NCBI GenBank assembly: GCA_963695405.1
Contig: CAVOGJ010000006.1
Span: 186,001 to 250,000, forward strand
Length of the DNA: 64,000 nt
Source of the DNA: CAVOGJ01 sp963695405
GTDB lineage: Bacteria; Planctomycetota; Planctomycetia; Pirellulales; Pirellulaceae
Direction of reading: 5' to 3'
A program made the position numbers and the translations under genes. Shown piece after piece: positions 9,401 through 18,900 of this stretch. Every line of letters starts with the position of its first letter. The stretch's first letter is position 1. A model generated the notes under the pieces. The model was given only the letters and a program-made list of their open reading frames with translations. It searched no databases and had not been told where the DNA came from.

Positions 9401-12400
9401 GGTAGCGAGAAAGTCATCCCATGACTGCTTGTAAGTGGCGGACATCGCTAGGAGTTGCTGTTGAGCTACGATTTCGTCGTAGATCGCCCCTGCCTGGGCC
9501 CGCTCTCCGGCGATGGCAAACTTGGCCGCGCTGTCAGCGACGGCGACGTCATACGCGTCTTGCGCCTCGGCTACGGTGACTTCGTAAGTGTAACGCAACT
9601 CGGCCAAGTCGTTGGTGGTCTCGGCGGCTTGCTGATTAGCGGCCATCCGATACGCTTCCGTCGCGGCGATGTTCGACTCGGTAAATTGCTCATCCGCTTC
9701 CGCCTTTGCGATCACAGCCGTCAAATGTGCGCTTTCGGTGGCTCGCAGGTGTTGTTGACTGTTTCGTTCGCGGATCTCGGAATTATCCTCGTGAAGATAA
9801 TATTCCCAAAATCCGTAAAACGTGCAGATGCCATCGGGGCAGCGGGCGTACCAGACGTCCTCCGGCTGGTAATTGACCTCGTACGCATTGGCCCGCCTGA
9901 TCGCTTCCGTGGCGTCCGCTTCAGCCACGGTCAAGTCACGATCTCGCCGGGCTTCCGCTTCGGCCAGGCGGCGGGTCGCGAGCGACCAGGTCAGATGATT
10001 GTCTCGCTCCAAGTACTCGCTGCTAGTGTTCGTGCGAAAGTCTCGGTCGGACGCCGACAGGCCAACGGCGCGCGTTTCCTCAGCGAGCGCTGTGGATGCT
10101 GAATAATCCTCATTAGCTCGTGCCCGGTTGTCGATTTCCTGCTTGCGGGCGGTGGCTAGTGCGATGTCACGATCGAACTCGAGTTGAACGAGGTCGCTGC
10201 GATACTGCCGCTGCTGCGCGGCCAAGTTGGCTTGAAACGTGGCCCACGGGGTACCGACGGCGGTGGCCCATCGCTGCGTCGCTTCAAGCAGAACGTCGGC
10301 GATCGTTTGTTCGCGTATTTGCCTGGACTGGGCAATTTGTCGATCGCGTTCGAACTTGCGGTTGGCGATCTCCCTCGAATAGGAACGCTTGGCCTCCGCT
10401 AGCGCTTCCGCTACCGCTGCCTGCGCGGCGGCCATCGCCTTCTTATGCTCGTGCGAGTCGGTGACGCGATCGACCAATAAGTCGTGTTGATATTGTCGGT
10501 TCAATTCGGCAATCGCCGCTTGTGCTTGAACCGTCGTCGTTTGGGCTTGCCACAGTAAATCGGCATAGGTGGTACTATAGTCACGCTGAGCTGAGGCAAG
10601 ATCTCGATCACGCTCAGCGATGATCGGGCGTTGTGCGAGTCGAAAGCGTTCGTCAATCTCATGAATTGTGCTGGCAAACGCATTGTGCTGAGCGATGGTC
10701 GGCGCTGGTGGCAAATTGTCGTGAGCCGCTTGCGAAGCAGCGCTCCACTCGTTCTGTGCGCTTGCCAACGCCTGATTGGCTCGTTCGTAAATATTTCGCT
10801 GTCGCGCGTCAAGATGGAGTTGTGCGATCAGCACTTGCGAACGGTAGGTAACCCAAGCCGATGAAATCGCGGCCAACTGCTCGCGGTACAGATCGTCGTC
10901 GAATTCGGGTTCGTCGCTGCCATCAGCCGAAAAGTGTTGGTTCGCTGCCTGTACGGCCAGCTCATAGGCCGCAATCGCATTGTCAAAGTCTTCGTCAAAT
11001 TGTTGTTCGATGTCGAAGAGTGAGTTGCCATAGCTCTCTTCCGCGAGGCGGACGTTATGCAAGTGCAATTGCTCGGCTTGCCGCGACTGCAGAGCGTATA
11101 TCGGATCCCGGAAGGGATCGAATGATGGACCGCCATAGGAAGGCACCAGCGGAGCCATCGGCAGGGTTGAGTCGAGCGGGACTTGGAGGCGATTGTCGAA
11201 GGCAGGAGCCGGCCAAATCAGCGGCGGAAGACTGTACGTCAAGCGCTGATCCGCAGGCAAATTGGCCAACGCCGTAGCGAACGAGGTTCGCGCCAGTTGG
11301 ATCGATTGCTGGTAATTTTCCGTCGCGGCTACCCGCGCATCCTGATATGCCTGATTGACAGCAGCCACCACGCCCGCGCGTACCTGTTCGGCCGCAGTCA
11401 AGGCATGTTCCAATGCGGCTTCCGCGTTGGCTGATCCCTGCGCAAATACCGTTTCAGCCAACTCTCGTATCGCCACCAGGTCGAGATCATCTGCCGTCTG
11501 CCATTCGGCATCAATGAGTTCCAGGGCGGCGACGAGCGCCAACGCACGAGGGCTGCTATCGTTCGTGTCATAGACGAAGTTGACGACCCGCCAGGAGCTG
11601 TGGCTGCCGAGTGGTTCGAACGCTTGTGCTCGAATGGAATAGAACCCGGGCTCCGTGACTTGGAAATCATAAGCAAACCGACCATCGGGCTCCGTGACCA
11701 CCGAGGCCTCAATCGTCCAAGGTTCACCGTCGAGATCAAAATTGACGTCGAGGCCAGCAACATCGCCTCCTCCCCAAGCCAGCTGTCCAACCAAAGCCGT
11801 GTGCTGTGTGCTGCCGTCGCTTTCGGTACTGCCACCGTTCGTGGCTGTGTCTTGGGCCAGGCCGAACGTCTGGATGCGAAGCTCCGACGCCAAGCCGGCT
11901 GAATAAATAAACTCGACGGAGACTGTTGGACTGTAGGCAAAAGAACCGTCCAAAAGTGGTTCCCGGGCCCGAGCCCAAATCTCGTAGGTCGTACCGTCAT
12001 GAAGGTTGTCCGGATCGAACAAGACGAAGCCGGTGAGAGGATTCACGTCGACTGTGCCGATCACCGCCGCAAAGGGTCCATCACCCGTCATGAATTCGAC
12101 GACCAGGCCATCGAGGCCTTCGTCATTCACCACCGTTCCTCTGAGTGTCGCGTTGGATACGGTCGGTGGCACGTCACCATCACCGGGTTCAACTAGCTCG
12201 AGGCTGAGTATGGGTGGCGCATTGGGGATAGGCTCAAATACGAAGGGCGGCAGTTCGACCCACGGGCTATAAAGATACGCTGCCGTGGCATCATCGAATT
12301 CGACCGCCCTGGCTCGAATCGTGGCAAGACCAGGGAGCAGCGCCTGCGGTGAGACCGTGAATTGCCCCAATCGGTCAGTCGTGACGATCTGATCGATGCT

Positions 12401-12958
12401 ATTCCCGTCATCCAAGTCGTAGTCGATCTCGACAGTAATGCCCTCAAGTTCCAGCTCATTTTTGATACGGCCAACAAGTGTCGCGTCAACGACCGGTTGG
12501 CCCATGTTTGCTGGCGGGTTTTGCAGGGTAAACACGGAGATCTCGGCGGGCCGATTCGGCTGGGACTCGAGTGTAAACGTGGTTGTCTGTCCGGCAGAAT
12601 AGTTGAACTGACTCGTGTTGCTATCCCAGGTCGCAACACGAGCGCGAATGGTATGTTGGCCGAAATCGAGGGCCTCGGGGAAATAAACGAACGTGCCGTC
12701 GCTATTTGTCGAAAGTATGGAATCCACAGAGCCGTCGTCTCCATGGTCGATCGCGATTGCGAGGTCTGCGAGCGGTGCTGCGCCGCCAACGGAACCGATG
12801 AGCGCGGGATTGGCCGTGACTGCCGCCAAGGGGCCGGTATCACTAAGCAAGCCGAACGATTCGATCTCGTGCTGCGTTGGCGCATCCACTACGAACGTAA
12901 GAATCCGAGGTGGTCCATGGGCCGGCCACCAGTTCCGCGTTTTGGTAGTCCCAATCAA
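3449..12958 (-). CDS. C-terminal half of giant surface protein with DUF2235/Tle1-like lipase tip
   Basis: 3169 codons open. The first codon available is a TTG without a ribosome-binding site, and the reading continues the Ig-like repeat pattern of the upstream frame, so this is probably the displaced second half of one ~5,960-residue protein. Residues ~10-470 are Ig-like modules of ~110 residues. Residues ~480-2380 are Ala/Glu/Gln-rich, almost free of Pro, and predicted to be long helices or coiled coil, with two Cys-pair insertions (CPDGIC; CSQDYWLRGETC). Residues ~2420-2510 are Gly/Tyr/Trp-rich. Residues ~2765-3000 show DUF2235/Tle1 hallmarks: GIFIGGTSM, the nucleophile elbow GWSRG (Ser2861), FDPVYSVG (Asp2888) and PGAHGEVGGH (His2963), in the Ser-Asp-His order of that family. 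The stop overlaps the ATG of a lipoprotein gene. A phospholipase toxin is the favoured reading; another secreted hydrolase is possible. Confidence 0.85.
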   Translation of the reverse strand: MIGTTKTRNWWPAHGPPRILTFVVDAPTQHEIESFGLLSDTGPLAAVTANPALIGSVGGAAPLADLAIAIDHGDDGSVDSILSTNSDGTFVYFPEALDFGQHTIRARVATWDSNTSQFNYSAGQTTTFTLESQPNRPAEISVFTLQNPPANMGQPVVDATLVGRIKNELELEGITVEIDYDLDDGNSIDQIVTTDRLGQFTVSPQALLPGLATIRARAVEFDDATAAYLYSPWVELPPFVFEPIPNAPPILSLELVEPGDGDVPPTVSNATLRGTVVNDEGLDGLVVEFMTGDGPFAAVIGTVDVNPLTGFVLFDPDNLHDGTTYEIWARAREPLLDGSFAYSPTVSVEFIYSAGLASELRIQTFGLAQDTATNGGSTESDGSTQHTALVGQLAWGGGDVAGLDVNFDLDGEPWTIEASVVTEPDGRFAYDFQVTEPGFYSIRAQAFEPLGSHSSWRVVNFVYDTNDSSPRALALVAALELIDAEWQTADDLDLVAIRELAETVFAQGSANAEAALEHALTAAEQVRAGVVAAVNQAYQDARVAATENYQQSIQLARTSFATALANLPADQRLTYSLPPLIWPAPAFDNRLQVPLDSTLPMAPLVPSYGGPSFDPFRDPIYALQSRQAEQLHLHNVRLAEESYGNSLFDIEQQFDEDFDNAIAAYELAVQAANQHFSADGSDEPEFDDDLYREQLAAISSAWVTYRSQVLIAQLHLDARQRNIYERANQALASAQNEWSAASQAAHDNLPPAPTIAQHNAFASTIHEIDERFRLAQRPIIAERDRDLASAQRDYSTTYADLLWQAQTTTVQAQAAIAELNRQYQHDLLVDRVTDSHEHKKAMAAAQAAVAEALAEAKRSYSREIANRKFERDRQIAQSRQIREQTIADVLLEATQRWATAVGTPWATFQANLAAQQRQYRSDLVQLEFDRDIALATARKQEIDNRARANEDYSASTALAEETRAVGLSASDRDFRTNTSSEYLERDNHLTWSLATRRLAEAEARRDRDLTVAEADATEAIRRANAYEVNYQPEDVWYARCPDGICTFYGFWEYYLHEDNSEIRERNSQQHLRATESAHLTAVIAKAEADEQFTESNIAATEAYRMAANQQAAETTNDLAELRYTYEVTVAEAQDAYDVAVADSAAKFAIAGERAQAGAIYDEIVAQQQLLAMSATYKQSWDDFLATETQSYEVGVAGQYFQNILAWGETVPTAWGLYHLRLANAEFGRVSQTNAAAVAHTQRSGLLNVTRLEADVSAEMAFAHEIYGPQGAFVRRAERLAQAAIDLAEANRLTAFVTAQAEAVKEYDTSVTDATLAYRQMVIEQDAIRDRLLNQAFTANTRSHGSAYYALRIDPEVDDAIYLTLRNTANANFAVAAAQANADRLLEIEQKRHAWKHEVGDLRVSLVEQIVAAQQERAADLHEDRIVTATAAAYASRDFTILAGQAAGDRMVALARAEGAENVSAAESAALHAIAIRTSETNSEVEKLAARGEYEVQLHTLHLAAASSFQAAVPSPESAFYVDVATADLNRAIQTWNSKLLRFNTLGAVELQQRDRLNHADTRLAEDQAAAIIATNSYQAVADVSQAVSMSLAAARFHIDIEAAKAVLQVDSTAAQGDADIAYARAARDKTHALADAEWAFLQQVVPAHADHQSQCSQDYWLRGETCASSQDTYYQQLYDVAAAARVEAEERAEQAFQEEVDAIGLGETENLSQYRIAFVAQTGAAHVSFAADQAGQLQDKAVADASNQLRAIRAQQANQASYGDSVQEAQYLYTVDAGEQQVAHQQRLVDIESNYAAERGNAEAAFQIALAAREATSWHSLAIFYPANHYFEFRADAGDARTLWLGQMQEAYVNYQVAQRRTHAEYLLGITTATEDRSNRVAAAQWNSSFQYALQEQQRQIDEAQILGEFNAHAAIHLGDLLLSMAQADAAQATARVMADTSYDQEMDRISRQFAVDRDADARNEALDEAMFRRQRSFANADATWQFSIARGEYQFDQAEATRQHSLTHNLTELLINDSSQRAAIAYQHEQYVSSARTNQWIQEVGLAAIERAAQAEAEADLVTAGHDSRVVALAAFRASLAIPWAEFEFHRALQDQFAWNAVRNDFIANQTEKTQAAWAYTQERLDAFDSVTGAMARAHRQLDDERAEATAQHIAQAAEVQRDFLSALAESTSRFRIEQAQATRTYAVTVAMPDADQQEAATQRELAQEESERNFTDTVEQLRRDRRDLVSIAGAELTFDTSALQNERNAIDTQWQAAFDAALVNAYFNVQDDEGLIASQADSNLTLAINEAAARISAWSSLPSSPWADLAVAQANAERDEQILPLAELQSQQERTLAAARNTYHAAVSAASLAQSQLSAQLRVARDSLDAAGQLALAVTFDEGDIEMPEMIVPPEPDLGTVTRLTESYATQYPEIIDIESYAHGYWGGNYWGNFWGSGYILDPSWLWSSFGRYNYGWGYANYAGYYGWGSGYYGFWGGYPGGFAGYVGYGQYTPGSFVFGYGGSGWSGNYTPPPSGLPSQFQIDVAGTLSDVGASFESRMEPVWDRFEQLAPNEDQAPPRLEPATGLIQLEDSGTTFSASYPAASLPREIQGDFSVEDGRDVFAARQQDYSSLSDRFIQSPTAVVTPAASTDHVESQPYDFSLRFAIEKKGDYVYLREGKRVPAEPVFGSLLSTAYRGTEFQVQRSMHIGRYDQASGWVYLTDEFGGGRATYSSLRKAADTWNSAKMQQLIRATYSKEALEAQPAQARQLIDGVRSPFEIRAGANALGIFIGGTSMHFYGVGNVEKMYNMYQGSKFYYGGIGNLIDSRWGSGEGGGTGETIEGATALSEFGKIIDRVVDDVVDYFRRYGVTHLHIYGWSRGAAQAIEAARELAGRGITVDFVGAFDPVYSVGSAGQQSLYIQRPSDDGKRGNYVMVTVSPNVEHVVAIYAMNEVRSWFPATILMKDNGETELTRISSPGAHGEVGGHFLSNLMVQRLNLHQMIAKTPGGNTLFRNVPLDPQVQAIYDSVYTTYAALRDTKDVDTRFSQFTDATSAREWMNLERQAFIRLANSKKDEDWSPGQLGAQTLGSGGGLTGFNKLRGLELVHDSVRVGSTSLVYYATLGQVDLYELDPTIGRFDQPWLDYYKRDITRFIDQGLWELYPGIEKEFIEILYGRTINPSEGGFKT
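3958..4666 (-). other. DUF2235 / Tle1-like alpha/beta-hydrolase domain
   Basis: Domain-level entry for the tip of the giant protein. The Ser codon of GWSRG is at 4376-4378. The strand-turn FDPVYSVG and the later PGAHGEVGGH match the family's 'W-D-T-V-x-S-x-G' and 'PGxHxDVGGGY' motifs. Identification rests on motif order and spacing read by eye; a profile search with the DUF2235 model would decide it. Confidence 0.75.
5430..5700 (-). other. Gly/Tyr/Trp-rich low-complexity segment
   Basis: About 90 residues dominated by G, Y, W, F and N (for example YWGGNYWGNFWGSGY and GWGSGYYGFWGGYPGG) join the helical stalk to the C-terminal hydrolase region. Aromatic-glycine sequences of this kind occur in adhesive and phase-separating proteins. 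It could be a flexible linker, a membrane-interacting segment or an adhesive patch; nothing in the sequence separates these. Confidence 0.8.
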
Positions 12959-15900
12959 AAGTGCGCACTTCGATTGTATAGGATTCGCCGCTTACAAGTC
13001 CCGGCAGCGAAAAGGCAAATTGTCCATCCGTATCCGTCGTGGTGACACCCAGATCGATCAGCCGATTGCTGTCGCGAAATTCAACATTGACAAAGTCGAC
13101 GTAGCCGTCGGGATTTTCGATGCGACCAGTGACCGTTGCCTCCGACGTGTGCTGAGGGTTGGCGGTTCCCGGAACCGGGCGGAGTAGACGCAGGTCGACC
13201 ACGGTTGCCCATTCGTTCGTCGCCTCGGTGACGTCGAGCGGCAAGGCGTGGGGGTACCAGGGGCCGAATACATAATCGTTTGCAAATTGGTCAAAGTATG
13301 CCGTTCGCACGCGCAGGTCGACGTTACCAACGGACAGCAGTGGAGCATAGGAAAACTCGCCGTTCGCATTCGGTTGCGCAAGGCCAACGACCTCGTTGTC
13401 GTCCAGCGGGTCGCTTGGATCATCGTGCGCGAATTCCAAGTTGATATCGTCGACGCGTACCCCGTCGTCGAAAAATTGATCAACCCGACCGACGATGCGG
13501 GTATCGCTCGTCGTCCAGCGAGATCCCGTCCACATCGCCTGGCTCTCGTCGAAGAGACTCAGGTTGGTAATACTCGGTAACTGCGGGCGCTCGACGGTGA
13601 CCGTGACAAAGCTGGGCGGCCCGTACACGGCGGTTCCATCATCCAAGTGGGAGATGCTGCGGGCCCAGATTCGTCCACCATACTCGTACTCCGCGTAGTT
13701 CATCCGGGTGGGCCGATACTCAAAACTGCCTTGGGCCGTCGTCATTGCGCGACCGTCAGCCATCCAGGAATCGGAGAAGGGCCATTCGTCTCGGTGATAG
13801 AATTCGACCGGTACGAACGCGACACGCCCCGGGTCGAATGTTGCATTGCCGTTCGTGTCGTCGACGGCCCCCTCGAGGTAGCCGCTAAGCACAGGAAGCA
13901 TCCGTCCTTCGACCGGTTCGTAGGCGTTGACTAAGGAAGCAATGGACGGCGATACCGCTTCACTCAGGATCAGAGGTGTCGACCAGGGCCCATATTGATA
14001 ATCGCCATACTCGGGACTCCACGTCTTGCTTCTGCCTCGCACTTGTGGTTGCGCACTCGGCAGCCCGATGGCGGTAAACTCGAATTCGCTGCTGACGACA
14101 CCCCCCTGATCCAGATCGTCGCCTGGCAGCAGAACGGACAGGTCGGAATCGGGTATGTCATCAAAGTCGCCTAAGGCGTCGGCATAATCGAACTCCACAA
14201 ACGCTTGCTCTCCGGTCGGCCCGCAACTGCCGCCAGTCCATGAGACGGTTCCGAGTAGATCACGCCGGGAGCCTTGATAGCCCGCATCGCGCCCGGCTGG
14301 GACTTCCCGCAACTCCACGGACAGGCAGGACGGTGGGACGGTGTAGTAATAGAAATCGACGGTACCGGACGCGATGGGTACCGACGAGATGTTTCCCCCC
14401 ACGTCCTCGACGAGGCTCGCCGCGTAATCGATCACAAGCGGTCCAGCGAAATCTGATAGCCCCGGATCAGCTTCGCGCGGATCATATAGAAACATGTCAG
14501 GCGACGCGACCGAGACCATTCCCTCGTAGGCAATCCCACTCCGCTCATGGTGAAATTCGATTTCGACAAACCTTGAATCGCCCTCCCCAAATGGCAGGTA
14601 GTCAAAATCACCTGCTACGTAGGCGGCCAGGCGAGGGTCCGTAGTGATGCCATCGTCTTCGGCGACGGTGCCCGAATCTGGATCGATCCAGCCCGTATCG
14701 TAAAACAATCGTACATCGTCGATGCGGATGGGCCCCGCGTCGTTGGATGCTAACCACGTGAAGGCGAAGTAATCCCATGAGGTTTCATCAACCAAGTTCC
14801 CGTTGGCATCGTACGCACGTGCGCGATAGGCGATCGCCTTCTCGCCAAAACCACCAAACTCGGACGTCGTTCGCGGATCCCACGAGAAATGCGGGAAATC
14901 GACATCCGTGTTGATAACCCGCAGCGTGGCGTTGACTTCCAGTTCGGATGCATTCTGAAACCCGTTCTGCGCAGCCGCGTCGCCGTCGAATTCCAAGTCG
15001 AACGCAACGGCGTTCGCCAAGCCGCCTGAGAACGTGCCGGTCAGCCAGGGATCGTCACTGATCAAATCGTGCTCGCTGCCGCCGTTAACAGGCGTATCGT
15101 TTTGCAGTCTCACGTCCCCCACGCGAAACGGTTGCGGTTGTGGATCGCTGACGATGATCTCCATGCGTAGAACTCCGGTCGCTTCCCCACCCGCTCCGTC
15201 GGCGATCGTGTACGTGACGGCGTCGTAAAGTCGATCCCCCGGAGCCATGGCGTCGACGTTGATATTGGTCGGATCGTAGACAAAGCGACCTTGGCGATTG
15301 AATGTCAGTACGCCGCCACGGTGCGTCGTCATTGCGGTGTCGGTAGTTCCCGCCTCGATAGTCCCCACGCGACGAAGAAAGAGTTCGTCGTAATTGGGAT
15401 CGCCGTTGAATCCGCTTTCTCCGCTGGGATCCTCGATCAGATTGCCCGAAACCGTATCGTAATCCGCGACGGTAATGTCCTTGTCAAACACCCACGGCGC
15501 TCGATTACGACCCAAGACGTCAATCTGCAGCGCGGCTTCTGACGTGGCTCCCTGCTCGTCACGCACCCGAATACGAAACGACTCGGCCCACGCGCCACCG
15601 GAGGGCAGTTGAGTCAACGACTGGCTGCCAGACGGGTCGTAAACAAAACTTCCGTCGGGCTCAATCTGCAGCGATGCGCCAATACCCGTGGGGATCGTCC
15701 GACCTATCGCAAAGGAGGACCCATCAACCGCGATGACCGTCAGTGGTCCCGCTTCGGGGTCGTAGGCAGACCCGAGTGGCACTGCGTCTGACAGCAGGTT
15801 TCCCATGGTCGGAAAATCGGCGATGGTGGTATATCTCATATTGTGGAGTACCGGCGGTCCGTTCTCCACGATGCTCATATTCACAAGGGCAGAGGCCGTA

Positions 15901-18900
15901 TTGCCAAAATAATCCGCAACTTGAACGGTCAACTCGTACGCGTCTCCATCAATCAGTGACTCAGACCGTTCCACCACCAGTTCGCCATCGTTCTCGATGC
16001 GAAAAATCCCCGCTTCGTTTCCCGCAACTAGCTCGAAAAAGAACGACTCGGTCGGCTCCGGATTATCGACCAGCAATTGACCGACGATGGTGCCGACCGG
16101 CGATCCGGGGGCGACGGTGAAAGAGTGGTCGGAAATGCCGTGAGGATCATTGACAGGTACGATTGTGAATTGAACTTGGGCCTCGTCGAGTCCCTCATAG
16201 GTGTCGCCGATGACGTAACGTAGCGTTTCATACAGATATTGATCAGGGGCGCCAGGATCAAACTGGGCATCGATCCACGGCGAATGTGCCTCGAACCGGA
16301 ATTCGCCGTCTTGCGAGATCGTCAGCGTGCCACCGGTGGGTAACTGCGTCGGAACACCCCACTCGATACGGGTGTGGTGAGCATCGTAGACTTCCATCAG
16401 TTGGAGCGGGTCGCCATCGCTGTCGTAGTCCGCCGACCCATCGGTAAGCAAATTACCCAACAACACGTCGTCTTCGTTGAGCGTATAGAAGTCGTCATAA
16501 GCGATCGGTGCGGCATTCGCCGTGGGCACTCCATGCACGGTGATTTGACCCGAGCCGACTTGTGGGATATCCGCGATCTCGTAGTAGGCCTCGACGGTGA
16601 GAACGCGGGAGGCCCCTGGTAAGACGGCATCGTCGCGTGTGGCGATTAGTCGACCCGTGCCTGAATCGATCACGAAGGATTCATCAGCGTTTCCTCCGAC
16701 GATCCGAAAGCTGCGAACGTGGGCCGGATCGGGATCGCTTGCCTCCACATAACCGACGATATCGAGTGCGCCCTCCTGCGAATTTGGCGTAAAGAAGAGC
16801 GTCTGATCCGAGACAACCGGCGGATCGAGTTGTGGGGCGACCACGACAGTCATCTGGTGATCCGTGCGTTCACTCAGATGGGAGCCGCCATTGCCACGAT
16901 CGTCGAGGGCAATTTCCAAAGTCGTTTGTCCATGGAAGTGCGCCGTCGGAAAGAACATCAATCCGGTGAGGGCGTCATTCAGCTCGGCGAGGGCTCCACG
17001 CACCTTGATCCGGTTCGCGGGTTGCTGGGCGCCGACTTCGAACGTTAATCCACTCGCAGGTGACAATGCTAATTGGCCGAATTCGCTGAAGAGCGACAAT
17101 GTCAACTCGCCCTGGGCATCGAAGTCAGTGAGGGTGATGCGGTGATCGCCCAGAAAGCTGAATGGCTGGTCTTCGAGCGCCGCAATGTGGCTCGGAGCGG
17201 CAATGATCGGCGGCCTGTTGTGGGGAAGGACCGTGATGCGAACAGTGGCCACGCCAGACAATTGCGGAAAGCCTTGATCCCTTGCGGTCAGGTCGACGAA
17301 GTGCACGCCCGCTTGATCTGGAGTCGGGGTCCATTCAAATTCGCCCGTGACTGGGTGTATAGACGCACCCGCTGGCGCGCCCTCAGCGAGCGCATACCGT
17401 AGCAATCGCTGGGGACCGTCCGGATCGGCCGCATTCATCGTAAATCGAAGAAGCTGTCCGCTATCGCCGATCTGGTCGGCGATCGGCGACACAACGGGCG
17501 GCTCATTCATCGCGCCAACATGTACCTGGAACGTGACCAGATCGGATCGAGACGGGTCGGCTTCGTCGAAGACCCGGAGGGTGATCGGATAAATCCCTTC
17601 GTCTTCGGGAGTACTCCACGTAAAGGTGGCCTCGCGTGTGTCGAGGGGATCGACCACGATATGGGTACCAGGGACTTCGCCCACAACCATATACGCCAGA
17701 CGAGGCGCAGGGGAAAGTTCGTCGATGACACGCAACGGCACTGACAACGAAGTCGCCGTGGCAGCCGCCCGATCACTGATCGCGAGAAACCGAGGAGCGG
17801 GACGCGAACCCGGCACGAATGGTCCCGGTTCGAGCCGCTGGCCGATGATGTCGTAAGAACTTACGTCATCGCGAAACTCCAAGCTTGTTGCCACGTAGAC
17901 GCCCTGTGAGTTCGCAGCGAGCCACGTCTGTGAAATGGCGGCTCTTGAAAGCACCAGTTGCGGTCCGGAAGGCAGCCCCGCCAACGCGTCGTACCACTGT
18001 GCATAAACCGTGTGCTCGGCATCGTCGAACAACGGGGAATCATCATAACTGTCGGTTCGCCAGGCGATGCCAAAGCGATCACGACTGTCCATCGCCAACG
18101 AGGGAGGCGACAGTGCCGTTCCGCTCGCGACGGCGGTGCCAGCTTGATAGACTTCCGATCGTTCAGCGCTCCCGAGGTCGATCAGTGGCTTCCACGACGC
18201 AGCGGTGGGCTTGAGCCGAGCGAAGTTTCTATAGCGATAGTAAATAGCGAGGTCACTTGAACCACCGGTGGGATCACCCAGGACAAGCCGTCTCATCGCC
18301 TGACCGGCGACGAGCAAGGAGCCGTCCGGTCCCAGCGTCAGCTCGCCAAAGAAATAGTAATCGTCGCTACGCGGGATCGATCGTCCGTCGTCGGAAATGT
18401 CGAGTGAAAAATCGCCCATCGATGTCACCTGCTCGACAGGCCCCGACAACCCGTTCCTGGCAATGGATCGCGTCCAAAGACTTCCATCACGATGCCACAA
18501 TACATGGAGGTCACCTTGAGGCCCGTACACGGCGACGCGCTGGGAGGGTAGCGACTCGGGCGACGTCGTCGCGTCATCGATCGGCGACGACCCCCCTGCG
18601 ACATACGCATCTCCCGCCCGGCGATACTCGCGGTACATGAACTGATATTCGTGATTTGTCCATAGAATGGCGAACGTTCCGTCGTCATGCATGGCGACAG
18701 CCGGAGCTCGCCGATTGCTTTGACCGACCAGGAAGAGGTTGCCTGCGACCACTTGTGTGCCAAGAACCTCAAATGGCTGGGCGAATACGTCGTAGCCCGA
18801 ATCTGCGGCATTGAACACCGTCCAGGCAACCACAAAGTTTCCATTTGCCGCGACCGCCACGGTCGGATCATTGACGTCGGCGATCGGAATCGCGATGTCG

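Noticed and set aside
3449..12958. Type VI or CdiA/Rhs identity for the giant protein
   Set aside because: No VgrG, PAAR, Rhs YD-repeats, TPS domain or VENN-like pretoxin motif was found; only the lipase tip recalls type VI effectors.
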